The notes: generated by a model not told the origin, from the letters alone. DNA of 64,000 nucleotides from JAQTNP01 sp964616145 (GCA_964616145.1 CAZTRD010000001.1:72145-136144); one strand, 5' to 3'; positions 49,601 through 56,983 are shown, counted from the first letter of the stretch. Translations and numbers: made by a program.

Positions 49601-51212
49601 CCCAGGAGAATATATTTTCAAAAACCTTACAATAACCGACAATTCTACAATAACTCTTAAAGGGAATTGTAATGATGATCTGGGAGTGAAATTAATTGTC
49701 AAAAATTTAACAATTGAAAGCGGTTCTTCAATTTCTGCCAATAGTCAAGGTTGTCCGAGCGGGTCAGGAGATGGAGCAGGATATTTTGGCAGTGGCGGTG
49801 GCTATGGAGGGAGAGGGGCTGGAGATAATAGCATAGAAGGACAAGATTCATATTATGGAGATGGTGGTTTAACTTATGGCGATATTATTCTGCCATCAAA
49901 TCTTGGTTCTGGAGGAGGTGGATTGGGCGGACTTGCCGGAGGAACAGGCGGGGGAGTTATTGTTATAGAGGCAGAAGAAAAGATAATGATTGACGGATTA
50001 ATATCTGCAGATGGGCAGAGTATTAATGGAAAAACCGGTGGTGGAAGCGGAGGAAGTATATACCTTACAGCTAATGAGATAACCGGTTCTGGAATGATAA
50101 CGGCTAATGGAGGAAGTACAACTGGAGGGGCTGGCGGCGGAGGAAGAATAGCTATCTATTACAATACGCTAGGTGTTTCTGATATTCAGACATATGGAGG
50201 AAATCAAACCATCGGTCAATTTGATGGAGCTGCCGGAACTATATTTTTAAAAAACAATACCCAAAACAGAGGAGAATTGATTATTAAGAATAATAATCTG
50301 GATGGATTAACCCAGACAGTAATAGATAATAATTTAGTTTTGAAGAATTTTGAGATAGGAGCCAATAGTAGAATTTCCTTTTTGGGAAACAGCATAGATT
50401 CTAATGATATATCAATATCTTCCAAGGGAGTTTTACTGTTTGAAGACGATGTTTCAATCACGACTGATAATCTGGTTGTATGGGGAGAAGGAAATATTAT
50501 CAATCTTCTAGGAAAAACAACTGGAATCAAAGGAGGCGATATTACTATTAAAGATAAAGCAAAGATTCAGAGCAATGTTTTAATGCTGGCGGATAATTTA
50601 AATATCTATGCAGAGTCTTTTTTAAGCGCTGATAAAAAAGGGTATTTACCAAGCCAAGGGCCTGGAGCTGGGAAATTAGGTAGTGGTGGTGGTTACGGAG
50701 GAAGAGGCGGGGGAGATGAACCAGATCAGGATGCCAGTGTGTATGCCGAGAAAGGAGAATCGTACGGGGATTTTAGGTTACCAAATGAATATGGCTCTGG
50801 CGGAGGAACCTATGCCGGATACGGAGGATATGGAGGAGGAATGCTGAAATTAGAAGTGAAGAATATTTCGCTTAACGGAACTATTTCTTCAAATGGAGGA
50901 GAAGGGATAAAACTAAATTATGGATATGGAGGTGGCGGCGGATCCGGAGGTTCAATAGTTATTAAAACAGAAAATATTTCTGGAACAGGAGAAATTACTG
51001 CTAATGGAGCATCTCAGGAATTTTCTTGTACTGGCGGTGGGGGAAGAATAGCCATCTATTACAAGTCAAAAGATTCTTTTATGGGGAAATTGAAATCCCT
51101 CGGAGGCACAAAATTAAATATAGGCAATCCTCTTTTTATAGGAGAATCTGGCACAGTTTATCTGCAACAAATGGATGCTACAGAGGGGGAACTGAAATTT
51201 GGAGAAGTGTAA
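46623..51212 (+). CDS. Giant secreted surface protein with three lamin-tail domains and glycine-rich repeats
   Basis: The 1529 aa protein has a signal peptide (~9-27, ending VLA-E). A helical region follows (~30-400, with a coiled coil EELAQKIAELEKKYNEANAD). Three lamin-tail (LTD) domains are marked KLVISEICSG...EFVEIFNPND, KILISEIKNK...DFIELFNPND and GIIISEVKLG...EYVEIFNPT. Two related C-terminal blocks follow (~1040-1200 and ~1340-1525), each with GSGGGYGGRGAG-type and GSGGSI-like Gly-rich runs and a GGGRIAIYY ending. Short acidic stretches of the form TDSNNNATDFEIQ separate the LTD domains. LTD domains bind or anchor in extracellular bacterial proteins, so an adhesin or cell-surface scaffold is inferred. 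No LPXTG anchor is seen. Confidence 0.82.
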   Translation: MKNTRRLKNVFLVVFLFSVFPVFNVLAEDDLLLSNYDANFILNRLPAVITDQWIDSIVQAKSGKEQAAIVILKQASQQRTFNYLLEQAPKEVVKEVARVGWQIYNIGSGSELHEIIGSFEKETANEAVNYLLKVIKEQKLKISFGDFEAEYQTIDEALLKTKFQYIIIYKPVTETQGLVTIRIYSPNNLTPPKSKGDPWSGAINYTWFSDSEIENSKIVPPFIAQINGSMERKKSGYWQKDVIHEYSFSGSPNLTITFPETVPKLEFPKEGWLGKILSAAKDKLQTIAELLGANLVKEEELKPQNESSTSTMSFEEELAQKIAELEKKYNEANADSKTTISELNKLKKDMTTLLKQFANLAGSKEKEQPEGQDAEAGDSKEAVIEKPEADTKEFKLVISEICSGMDNSKSEFVEIFNPNDFAVNINDENFSLWIVDSKDKPTQKRITWTRNNIPAKGYFLFAGSELFFSGLKFDADAYYSNQITSTGGVIISQKSGEDFDKAGWGKLSSPAPETSIEGEGKVLENGLESGISIVRKMFGQGYIDTDNNERDFETSHFPSPKNSLNQESVYYPKSQYNFPSSPTFSNPSSNSQIVSPKILISEIKNKGENSSDDFIELFNPNDQDANLQGWQLKKKTSSGTESSIILFGENQIIKSKQYLVWASTKDGYNQIIQADASSSAYLADNNSVALLDKEKQIIDAVAWQESINPFVEGNYFDSSHEKDQSIGRKKDGQSYTDSNNNATDFEIQTSTPKLINQKYPIVIPPENQEPDEEPGNTETQCLASGIIISEVKLGKTEYVEIFNPTLQAVNLSKCFLSYFSALNDWNDPSRNWEFADNLSISSRQHFLIGIYADPINILNFDWQVQSSSGNNYASQQLSQNGAIGVFSCDPSSQLDSSSAKNCKVDAVGWDSSLVKEENNTEPSPEEKSMARIIDPDEIGQLAYKDTNDNNQDFEIQDPTPRTFSDHDFTDLDNDGLLDVKDINVTIGFSTFLDPGEYIFKNLTITDNSTITLKGNCNDDLGVKLIVKNLTIESGSSISANSQGCPSGSGDGAGYFGSGGGYGGRGAGDNSIEGQDSYYGDGGLTYGDIILPSNLGSGGGGLGGLAGGTGGGVIVIEAEEKIMIDGLISADGQSINGKTGGGSGGSIYLTANEITGSGMITANGGSTTGGAGGGGRIAIYYNTLGVSDIQTYGGNQTIGQFDGAAGTIFLKNNTQNRGELIIKNNNLDGLTQTVIDNNLVLKNFEIGANSRISFLGNSIDSNDISISSKGVLLFEDDVSITTDNLVVWGEGNIINLLGKTTGIKGGDITIKDKAKIQSNVLMLADNLNIYAESFLSADKKGYLPSQGPGAGKLGSGGGYGGRGGGDEPDQDASVYAEKGESYGDFRLPNEYGSGGGTYAGYGGYGGGMLKLEVKNISLNGTISSNGGEGIKLNYGYGGGGGSGGSIVIKTENISGTGEITANGASQEFSCTGGGGRIAIYYKSKDSFMGKLKSLGGTKLNIGNPLFIGESGTVYLQQMDATEGELKFGEV

Positions 51213-51259
51213 AATATATTTACATTGATATTGACAATATATTTTACATGATATATATT
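51208..51259 (+). promoter_or_regulatory. Promoter and 13-bp operator of the toxin-antitoxin unit
   Basis: TGTAAAATATATT (51208-51220) and AATATATTTTACA (51236-51248) are a perfect inverted repeat with a 15-nt spacer. The second arm overlaps the -35 (TTGACA 51231-51236) and the spacer before TATATT (51254-51259). It overlaps the stop codon of the upstream gene. The HTH antitoxin is the likely ligand. Confidence 0.85.
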
Positions 51260-51265
51260 AGAGGC

Positions 51266-52039
51266 ATGACCTCTGAATTTATACAAAAACTTAGGAAGGA
51301 GCAAGGATTGACACAAGAGTTTTTAGCATTAGAACTAGGTGTTTCTAGGCCAACCTATATCCAGATAGAGAAAGGAAAAAGAGAGTTAAATATATCTGAA
51401 GCCAAGAAACTCGCTTCGATTTTTAGCGTTTCTTTAAATGATTTTTTAGCCAATGAGTTACCTAAGCGCAATGTAATTCTAGAAAAAGAAAAAACGAAAG
51501 TACAAAATAGTTCCAAGATTGAAATACGTGTTACAAAAAAGAACTTGAATAAATTTAAGCAAGTTTTATTATATGTTTTAGAAAAAGTCGGCGGAAAGCT
51601 AAATTTTGGAGAAACAGTTCTGCACAAACTTCTCTATTTTATCGATTTTGACTACTACGAAAAATTTGAAGAAAATCTGATGGGAGCAACATATATCAAA
51701 AATCATCATGGGCCTACATCTATCGAACTAGGAACAATATTAAAAGATATGCAGAAAAATGGAGAGATTGAAGCAGTAAATAGTCGTTATTTTAAATATG
51801 ATCAAAAAAAGTATTTACCCTTGAAACATCCAGATTTGCAACATCTCTCTGCTAGAGAGATAGGCCACATCGATGAAGTATTATTTCGCTTGAGCGATAA
51901 GAATGCCAAGGAGATAGAGAATTATTCTCACGAAGATATTCCCTGGAAAACCGCCAAAGAGGGCCAGCCAATTTCTTATGAAAGCGTATTTTACCGCGAT
52001 GAGAGATATTCTGTAAGAAACTATAGCGATGAAATTTAG
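51266..52039 (+). CDS. Antitoxin: XRE-type HTH fused to a Panacea (SocA-like, DUF4065) domain
   Basis: The start ATG at 51266 is at the predicted transcription start, 6 nt after the -10, so the mRNA is leaderless. Residues ~4-60 form an XRE helix-turn-helix (LRKEQGLTQEFLALELGVSRPTYIQIEKGKRE is longer; its core is TQEFLALELGVSRPTYIQIE). Residues ~100-250 resemble the Panacea domain (KLLYFIDFDYYEKFEENLMGATYIKNHHGP, then LSAREIGHIDEVLFRLSD). Panacea antitoxins neutralise diverse toxins. It overlaps the toxin gene by 11 nt. It probably represses its own promoter through the 51208 operator. Confidence 0.88.
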   Translation: MTSEFIQKLRKEQGLTQEFLALELGVSRPTYIQIEKGKRELNISEAKKLASIFSVSLNDFLANELPKRNVILEKEKTKVQNSSKIEIRVTKKNLNKFKQVLLYVLEKVGGKLNFGETVLHKLLYFIDFDYYEKFEENLMGATYIKNHHGPTSIELGTILKDMQKNGEIEAVNSRYFKYDQKKYLPLKHPDLQHLSAREIGHIDEVLFRLSDKNAKEIENYSHEDIPWKTAKEGQPISYESVFYRDERYSVRNYSDEI

Positions 52040-52358
52040 CGAACTTCCACAATTCATTAAAGAATTCCAGCGTTTAGCAAAAAAATATAGATCTTTGCCA
52101 AACGACCTTAAAGAATTTAAGAAGGTTATTGAGGTTATCCCCCTAGGGAATAGTAAGCATTTCAATATTATAACTAAAAACGATAAATGCGCCGTTATTA
52201 AGGCGCGTTTATTCTGTAAATATTTAAAGGGATCATCCTTAAGAGTTGTTTATGCCTACCATTATCAGAATGATACAACTGATTTTATCGAAATATATTT
52301 CAAAGGAGAAAAAGTTAATGAAAATGCAGGAAGGATTAAAGAATATCTAGAAAAGTGA
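52029..52358 (+). CDS. RelE/ParE-superfamily toxin
   Basis: The 109 aa protein has a helical N-terminus (SELPQFIKEFQRLAKKYRSL) and a beta-sheet with VIKARLFCKYLKGSSLRVVYAYH and DFIEIYFKGEKVNEN, the layout of RelE/ParE ribosome-dependent nucleases or gyrase poisons. Key basic residues (K, R in KARLFCKYLKG) are kept. It overlaps the Panacea antitoxin gene, which supports a toxin role. Which target it attacks is open. Confidence 0.8.
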   Translation: MKFSELPQFIKEFQRLAKKYRSLPNDLKEFKKVIEVIPLGNSKHFNIITKNDKCAVIKARLFCKYLKGSSLRVVYAYHYQNDTTDFIEIYFKGEKVNENAGRIKEYLEK

Positions 52359-52365
52359 AGGTCTA

Positions 52366-52428
52366 TTGACTAGAATAAATAATGGTATTATACTAACCGT
52401 ACTGGTCAAGAATCAGCTATTTTGACCA
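52366..52428 (+). promoter_or_regulatory. Promoter and inverted repeat before the DUF4143 gene
   Basis: TTGACT (52366-52371), 17 nt, TATACT (52389-52394). Just downstream is an inverted repeat TGGTCAA (52403-52409)/TTGACCA (52422-52428), which could be an operator. Confidence 0.75.
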
Positions 52429-52444
52429 CTACAATATAAATAAT

Positions 52445-53710
52445 ATGCTTAAAGATGTAGTTTTGCGTCAGAAAAAGGAAAAAGAAGATTTTATAAAACC
52501 TCAATACATAGAAAGGACCCAAGATGTTTTGGGAAAGAAATGGCTAGATTCCAATCTTATCAAAGTTATTCTAGGCCCTCGTCGCGCAGGAAAATCAATC
52601 TTCTCTCTTATGCTCTTGAAAGATCGTTCTTTCGCCTATTTTAATTTTGATGATGAAATTCTTACAAGCTCAAAAGGAATATCTACAGATGAATTAATGA
52701 AAGAATTGCACGCCGTCTATGGGGATACAAAAAATATTTTCTTTGATGAAATTCAAAACTTACCAAATTGGGAATTGTTTGTAAATAGATTACATAGAGA
52801 AGGATATAATCTAATTCTAACTGGTTCGAATGCAAAATTACTTTCTAAAGAATTAGCTACTACTTTAACCGGTAGATATATTCCCATAGAAATATTACCA
52901 TTCAATTTTAAGGAATTCTTGCGTGCCAAGGGTTTTATAATAGAGAACAATCTTTTACCTCAGAAGCACGGGGAGCTTTTGAAACTGATGGAAGAATATC
53001 TCATAAACGGAGGATTTCCAGAGGTTATTGTAAAGAAACTAGACTCCAAGGAATATTTAGATGTTCTTTTTGACTCGGTTTTATTTAAAGACGTGGTTAA
53101 AAGATACAAGGTAAGGTTCTCAGTTCAGATAGGAAATCTTGGCTCCCATCTCGTTAACAGTTTTTCTTCTCTTTATAGCTTAAGAAAGCTACAAGATATT
53201 CTAGGGCTAAAGAGTGTTACCACGGTAGAGAAATACACTAAATACCTAGAAGAAGCTTATTTAATATTTTCATTATTACGCTATTCTCCGAAATCGCTGC
53301 AACGAATCAGGTCTCCTAAAAAGGTTTATGTCGTAGATAATGGTTTTATCGGCGCAAAAGCCATTCAGCATTCACCAGATAAAGGAAAGTTAATGGAAAA
53401 CTTAGTTTTTTTGGAGTTAATAAAAAGAGGATTAGAGCCCAACCATGATATTTTCTATTTTAAGACTAAGACCGGCAAAGAAATAGATTTTGTTATCAAG
53501 AATGAGACAGTTGTCTCTCAGTTAATTCAATCTTCTTACGATATAGAAAATCAAGACACTGAAAAAAGAGAAATTAGTGCCCTGCAAGAAGCCAGCAGAG
53601 AATTAAAAACAAAAGATGTTTTAATTTTAACTTGGGACACGGAAAAAGAGATAAAGGAAAACAATTTAACTATAAAATTTCAACCGATATGGAAATGGAT
53701 GATGGAATGA
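52445..53710 (+). CDS. AAA-like ATPase with DUF4143 domain
   Basis: The 421 aa protein has Walker A LGPRRAGKSIFSL (about residues 43-55), Walker B NIFFDEIQNLPNW, sensor LILTGSNAKLLSKELATTLTGRY and the C-terminal DUF4143 part (EEAYLIFSLLRYSPKSLQRIRSPKKVYVVDNGFI) with an ENLVFLELIKRG...IDFVIK nuclease-like end. Such proteins are patchy and often lie in accessory or defence-like regions. Function in this family is mostly unknown. It has its own promoter and operator and lies next to the toxin-antitoxin unit. Confidence 0.88.
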   Translation: MLKDVVLRQKKEKEDFIKPQYIERTQDVLGKKWLDSNLIKVILGPRRAGKSIFSLMLLKDRSFAYFNFDDEILTSSKGISTDELMKELHAVYGDTKNIFFDEIQNLPNWELFVNRLHREGYNLILTGSNAKLLSKELATTLTGRYIPIEILPFNFKEFLRAKGFIIENNLLPQKHGELLKLMEEYLINGGFPEVIVKKLDSKEYLDVLFDSVLFKDVVKRYKVRFSVQIGNLGSHLVNSFSSLYSLRKLQDILGLKSVTTVEKYTKYLEEAYLIFSLLRYSPKSLQRIRSPKKVYVVDNGFIGAKAIQHSPDKGKLMENLVFLELIKRGLEPNHDIFYFKTKTGKEIDFVIKNETVVSQLIQSSYDIENQDTEKREISALQEASRELKTKDVLILTWDTEKEIKENNLTIKFQPIWKWMME

Positions 53711-53823
53711 ATTGATCGACCTATATAGAGGATCCCGGCATCATTTGTGCATAGTAACTAAATATGGCAAAAGGAAGGATAGGGCCTGGAGATATAATGA
53801 TATTTGTCATCCTTCAATAAAGT

Positions 53824-53854
53824 ACCATTTCGTTGTACTATGATGGTGTTTTTT
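53824..53854 (+). terminator. Terminator-like hairpin upstream of the 53886 ORF
   Basis: ACCAT (53824-53828) pairs with ATGGT (53843-53847), followed by GTTTTTT. An alternative stem AGTAC/GTACT overlaps it. Upstream, AAGGAT and ATCCTT arms (53773-53816) suggest a further folded RNA. No gene is seen in 53711-53873. Confidence 0.55.
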
Positions 53855-53885
53855 GCTTAGGTTGAAGTAAAGAGAAAGGAGAAGA

Positions 53886-53996
53886 ATGGACCTGGATCTC
53901 AATCTCGCGATGGATGGTTGGTGGGCTTTGATCAGGGTTTCCCTGTTCTTTGCCTCTGCCTGGCTGGGTTGGAAGGAGGTGAACTACCGCTCCTGA
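53886..53996 (+). CDS. 36-aa GC-rich membrane peptide
   Basis: AAAGGAGAAG precedes ATG 53886. The peptide MDLDLNLAMDGWWALIRVSL plus FFASAWLGWKEVNYRS has one Trp-rich hydrophobic stretch (~11-30), consistent with a single membrane helix. Codons are GC-rich, unlike neighbouring genes. The last codons contain AAGGAGGTGA, again a near-perfect SD with no clear downstream start. It has its own terminator. It could be a small hydrophobic toxin or a membrane-tuning peptide, but no family is recognised. Confidence 0.5.
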   Translation: MDLDLNLAMDGWWALIRVSLFFASAWLGWKEVNYRS

Positions 53997-54012
53997 CATC
54001 TATTGCTTCACC

Positions 54013-54045
54013 GAGAAAGGCTACCGCTGGTAGCCCTTCTCTTTT
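54013..54045 (+). terminator. Terminator of the 53886 cassette
   Basis: GAGAAAGGCTAC (54013-54024) pairs, with one mismatch, to GTAGCCCTTCTC (54030-54041), followed by TTTT. Confidence 0.8.
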
Positions 54046-54050
54046 AATAT

Positions 54051-54072
54051 AAAAAGGACATTCATTTGTCCT
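54051..54072 (-). terminator. Terminator of the 54153 gene
   Basis: AGGACA (54055-54060) and TGTCCT (54067-54072) form the stem; on the minus strand a TTTTT tract follows it. Confidence 0.6.
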
Positions 54073-54152
54073 AATTCTTTGTCCACAGTTTTATTCTATT
54101 AAAATCCTCTCGCAAATTATTTGCGATGCGGAACAAGTATTTTATCTTTCTA

Positions 54153-54692
54153 TTACTCTACGAGTAGAAGTAGAGAAGAAATATTATTTAACTGAGCATC
54201 TGTAAGCTGTAATGCGGAATCAATAGCTTTTTCAATTAAGTTTTTTGAGAAACTAATTTTTTCTCCGACTTGCAATCCATAATCGCCAATAGTATTTTGC
54301 AAGTAATCCTCAATGTATGTTTTATGAGCGCGAGTTAACAAAGAAGCATTCTGCCCGTGTTCATTTAAATACTGATTCATCGCTTTTCTGGCCAAATGAG
54401 TAATTCCATCTCCTGATTGTGCAGTTTCTGTAAAGATATTGGTTTCTACAAAATCTTCGTCTTCTATTTCTGTTTCTTCTTTAGTTACTTTATCCTCGCT
54501 TGAAGTGGTTATTTCTTCCTCATCTAACAAATCTATTATGCTTGCATTTTCCGCCTGAGGGAACACTTGTCCTATGGGTTCTCTGTAAATATATATTAAT
54601 ACTCCTACAGCGATCAGAGTAAACAAGAATACCCATGTCCAATATTCTTTTTTGAAAGTAATTTTAGGAATACGAATCTTCGGAAGTTTCAT
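54153..54692 (-). CDS. Single-pass membrane protein, unknown
   Basis: The 179 aa protein has a basic N-terminus (MKLPKIRIPKITFKKEYW) and one membrane helix at about residues 19-37. A very acidic Ser/Thr/Glu-rich linker follows (~55-88), then a helical C-terminal domain: QSGDGITHLARKAMNQYL, HKTYIEDYLQNTIGDYG, LIEKAIDSALQL. The QSGDGITHLARKAM stretch is reminiscent of a LysM-like (GDTLxxIA) repeat, but this is a loose resemblance. It is divergent from the HTH regulator gene. Confidence 0.55.
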   Translation of the reverse strand: MKLPKIRIPKITFKKEYWTWVFLFTLIAVGVLIYIYREPIGQVFPQAENASIIDLLDEEEITTSSEDKVTKEETEIEDEDFVETNIFTETAQSGDGITHLARKAMNQYLNEHGQNASLLTRAHKTYIEDYLQNTIGDYGLQVGEKISFSKNLIEKAIDSALQLTDAQLNNISSLLLLVE

Positions 54693-54779
54693 ATGATTAT
54701 TATTAATTATTTCTTACATTCTCTAGCATTACGCCATTCTACACCTTCCCTGATTTTTTGTAAAGAGGGTGTCCACCCT

Positions 54780-54808
54780 TTGACCGAATTGCTTGGTTTT
54801 GCTATACT
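54780..54808 (+). promoter_or_regulatory. Strong promoter of the HTH regulator gene
   Basis: TTGACC (54780-54785), 17 nt, TATACT (54803-54808), 24 nt before the ATG. Confidence 0.75.
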
Positions 54809-54832
54809 GTACAGACAAATTAATATTAAAAT

Positions 54833-55411
54833 ATGGAGCAAAATTATTTGCTGAAATTAACCATTGCAGGGTATAGGATAGGGGATCTTTTCCCTGGAAA
54901 AGAGCCCCTTCGCTGGCAGATAAAAGAAAGCATGGGAAAGATACTGTTTGAAACGATAAAAAGCCAGTTTCTACCCGATTCCAAAACCCTTGTTTTTGCA
55001 GAAATCCAGGCCTTAAAAACCATGCTGGATATAGCAGAAAACCAGAATTGGATTAATAGCAAGAATATACTGATTTTAAAGCAGGAATACGATAAATTAG
55101 CCCAGGAAATGAAGCAAGTATCTAGGTCCATAAATGCACCAAATATGCCTGAAAAACCAGTAGAAGTAGTAGTAAAACCAAAATCCCAGAAGCCAGTAAT
55201 GCCCAAGCTTTCTCCGGAAAAGCGCCAGGAAAGGATAGTATCTATGCTGAATTTTAGGAAAAGAATCAACCTATCTGATTTGAAGAAGATATTCCCGCAA
55301 GTAGGATCCAGGACTTTAAGGAGAGATATGGAAGCATTATTGGAGCAGGGATTGATTACTAGGAAGAGAAACGGCCAAAAAGATGTTACTTACCAGGTTT
55401 TGCAGGGATAG
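54833..55411 (+). CDS. DeoR-type winged-helix protein
   Basis: The 192 aa protein has a helical N-terminal domain (~1-100), a Pro/Lys-rich linker (~103-128) and a C-terminal winged helix (SPEKRQERIVSMLNFRKRIN, then LSDLKKIFPQVGSRTLRRDMEALLEQGLITR) with the DeoR-like RTLRRDMExLxxxGLI recognition pattern. No effector domain is present. It lies 42 nt before an ECF sigma gene, so a role in controlling the surface-protein genes is inferred. Confidence 0.75.
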   Translation: MEQNYLLKLTIAGYRIGDLFPGKEPLRWQIKESMGKILFETIKSQFLPDSKTLVFAEIQALKTMLDIAENQNWINSKNILILKQEYDKLAQEMKQVSRSINAPNMPEKPVEVVVKPKSQKPVMPKLSPEKRQERIVSMLNFRKRINLSDLKKIFPQVGSRTLRRDMEALLEQGLITRKRNGQKDVTYQVLQG

Positions 55412-55453
55412 CGGACAATCTTAAAGTGACCACATTTGAAAACGGACAAGACA

Positions 55454-55987
55454 ATGGACAAAAAATTAGCTTACCGCTTTAGTAAAATATATAATACCTA
55501 TTCAGAGCAGATATATAGATTCATATATATCAAGGTAGATACGAAGGAAACGGCAGAGGACTTGACCTCTGAAGTTTTTGTACGTTTCTGGAAGACCTTT
55601 CAGAAGGATGGTTCTGACAGGATTGAAAACCCGAAGGCCTTTCTATACCGCATGGCTAAAAATTCAATAGTTGATTTCTATAGAGGAAGGCCTGTTTTAA
55701 AGCCATTATCTGATCAGGATATTCCAGAAGTAGCTGATCAAACCCAGGAATTAGAGAAAAAGGAGATCATTCTATCTGATCAGGAACAGATGATGGCAGC
55801 AATAAGGACCATGAAGGATGAATATCAGGATGTGATCTTTTGGTATTACATTGATCAAATGCCTGTAGGAGAAATAGCAGAAATTATGGATAAGTCAGAG
55901 AATGCGGTCAGGGTAACTATATTCAGGGCCATGGAGGAATTAAGGAAGCATTTCCCTAAGGACACCTTCACTAGCCAGGAAGTGTAA
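55454..55987 (+). CDS. ECF-type RNA polymerase sigma factor, second copy
   Basis: The 177 aa protein (start ATG 55454, MDKKLAYRFSKIY) has region 2 with YRFIYIKVDTKETAEDLTSEVFVRFWKTF and NPKAFLYRMAKNSIVDFYR. Region 4 reads DVIFWYYIDQMPVGEIAEIMDKSENAVRVTIFRAMEELR, a clear sigma-factor HTH. It is distinct from the 35518 factor. The next gene encodes a single-pass protein that may be its anti-sigma. Together they stand upstream of the S-layer-like protein. Confidence 0.92.
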   Translation: MDKKLAYRFSKIYNTYSEQIYRFIYIKVDTKETAEDLTSEVFVRFWKTFQKDGSDRIENPKAFLYRMAKNSIVDFYRGRPVLKPLSDQDIPEVADQTQELEKKEIILSDQEQMMAAIRTMKDEYQDVIFWYYIDQMPVGEIAEIMDKSENAVRVTIFRAMEELRKHFPKDTFTSQEV

Positions 55988-56032
55988 TAAACTCCTGGAT
56001 TTTACGTCATCTATAATAGAGAGGCAAAAACT

Positions 56033-56776
56033 ATGGAAGATCAAGGATTAATAAATAAAATTCAATCTTTAAAAGCTATTAAACCATCCAAGGAATGGCA
56101 AGTCCAGACAGAAATGGATATTTTAGGTTATAAACCAAAGGTATGGGATGGAATATCTTTTCCTTCTGTTAATTTCTTACAGCCAAGATATGCTATAGCA
56201 TTTGGCTTGATTTTTATTGCTGTAATGACTAGCTTAGCTTTTGGGCTTGTCCCGGGATTGAATCAGCAAGAAGAGATATCAAAATATGGCTATGCCGGAT
56301 TGATAAATAATCTGGATAAAAGCTCTTCTTTTTACCTTGATTATGCAGCTAAGAATCTGGAGCTGTTAAAGAATGGAAAGATAAAAGACACTGACTCTGT
56401 TGTTCAGGGAGTAAAATTGGCTCTTGAAAGAGCTCAGGCAAAACTGCCATCAAAAGTATCAAGCACAAAAGAATCAGCCAGGTTAGTTGAGAAGATCAAT
56501 AATGTGGAAACGCAGTTAAACAGCGTAAGAGCGACATTAGGTGCTGAGGTTGAAGGAATAGATGCGGAAGTGAATAATGTAAAAACATCCACAAAAACAA
56601 TGATTGAAAAAGAAATTTACAGATTGACCGCCCAGAATGAAATCCATGATTTAGAAAATTCTACATTGACCGAAGAGCAGAAGGTTCTTTTTGAGGAAGC
56701 AAAAGAATTATTCAATATAGGAAAATATCAAGAATCATTAGAAAAAATATTAGTGCTTTCAGGCAATGAAAGCTAA
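56033..56776 (+). CDS. Single-pass protein downstream of the sigma gene, candidate anti-sigma (DUF5667-like)
   Basis: The 247 aa protein has a cytoplasmic N-terminus (~1-58, with KPSKEWQVQTEMDILGY), one membrane helix (~60-82, AIAFGLIFIAVMTSLAFGLV) and a long helical outside domain (~90-245, ending EEAKELFNIGKYQESLEKIL). An N-terminal segment ending in a helix-like W-x-x-xTE motif, then a helix and an outer sensor, is typical of anti-sigma partners in Parcubacteria. A TATAAT at ~56013 gives a short leader. No zinc motif is seen, so the role is inferred. Confidence 0.6.
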   Translation: MEDQGLINKIQSLKAIKPSKEWQVQTEMDILGYKPKVWDGISFPSVNFLQPRYAIAFGLIFIAVMTSLAFGLVPGLNQQEEISKYGYAGLINNLDKSSSFYLDYAAKNLELLKNGKIKDTDSVVQGVKLALERAQAKLPSKVSSTKESARLVEKINNVETQLNSVRATLGAEVEGIDAEVNNVKTSTKTMIEKEIYRLTAQNEIHDLENSTLTEEQKVLFEEAKELFNIGKYQESLEKILVLSGNES

Positions 56777-56782
56777 GACAAG

Positions 56783-56820
56783 GGAAAGAAGAAAAAAATA
56801 ATTAAATTCCTTTCCTTTTT
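56783..56820 (+). terminator. Weak terminator before the S-layer leader
   Basis: GGAAAG (56783-56788) pairs with CTTTCC (56810-56815) and is followed by TTTTT. Confidence 0.5.
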
Positions 56821-56848
56821 ATTCAATCATCTGGCTTTCCTTCAAAAA

Positions 56849-56983
56849 GTTGTTGAGCGCGATAGGTAGGGAACAAAGTTAATTTGTCTACCGATAGCGC
56901 TGAACAACTAGAGAGGGAAAGCGATATATAAAATAAAGGTCGAACATAAATTAAAAATAAGTTATGAGCCAAAGACTCATAAC
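56849..56983 (+). promoter_or_regulatory. Highly structured 5' leader of the S-layer-like gene
   Basis: A long hairpin spans 56849-56908: GTTGTT/AACAAC, AGCGC/GCGCT and GGTAG/CTACC nested. A second perfect 8-bp hairpin GTTATGAG (56961-56968)/CTCATAAC (56976-56983) stands 18 nt before the ATG at 57002. There is no SD. Such leaders often protect abundant S-layer mRNAs; that function is inferred. Confidence 0.65.

Noticed and set aside
51026..51265. Longer start for the antitoxin gene inside the upstream surface gene
   Set aside because: The promoter and operator lie at 51208-51259, and the HTH family starts near MTSEFIQKLRK.
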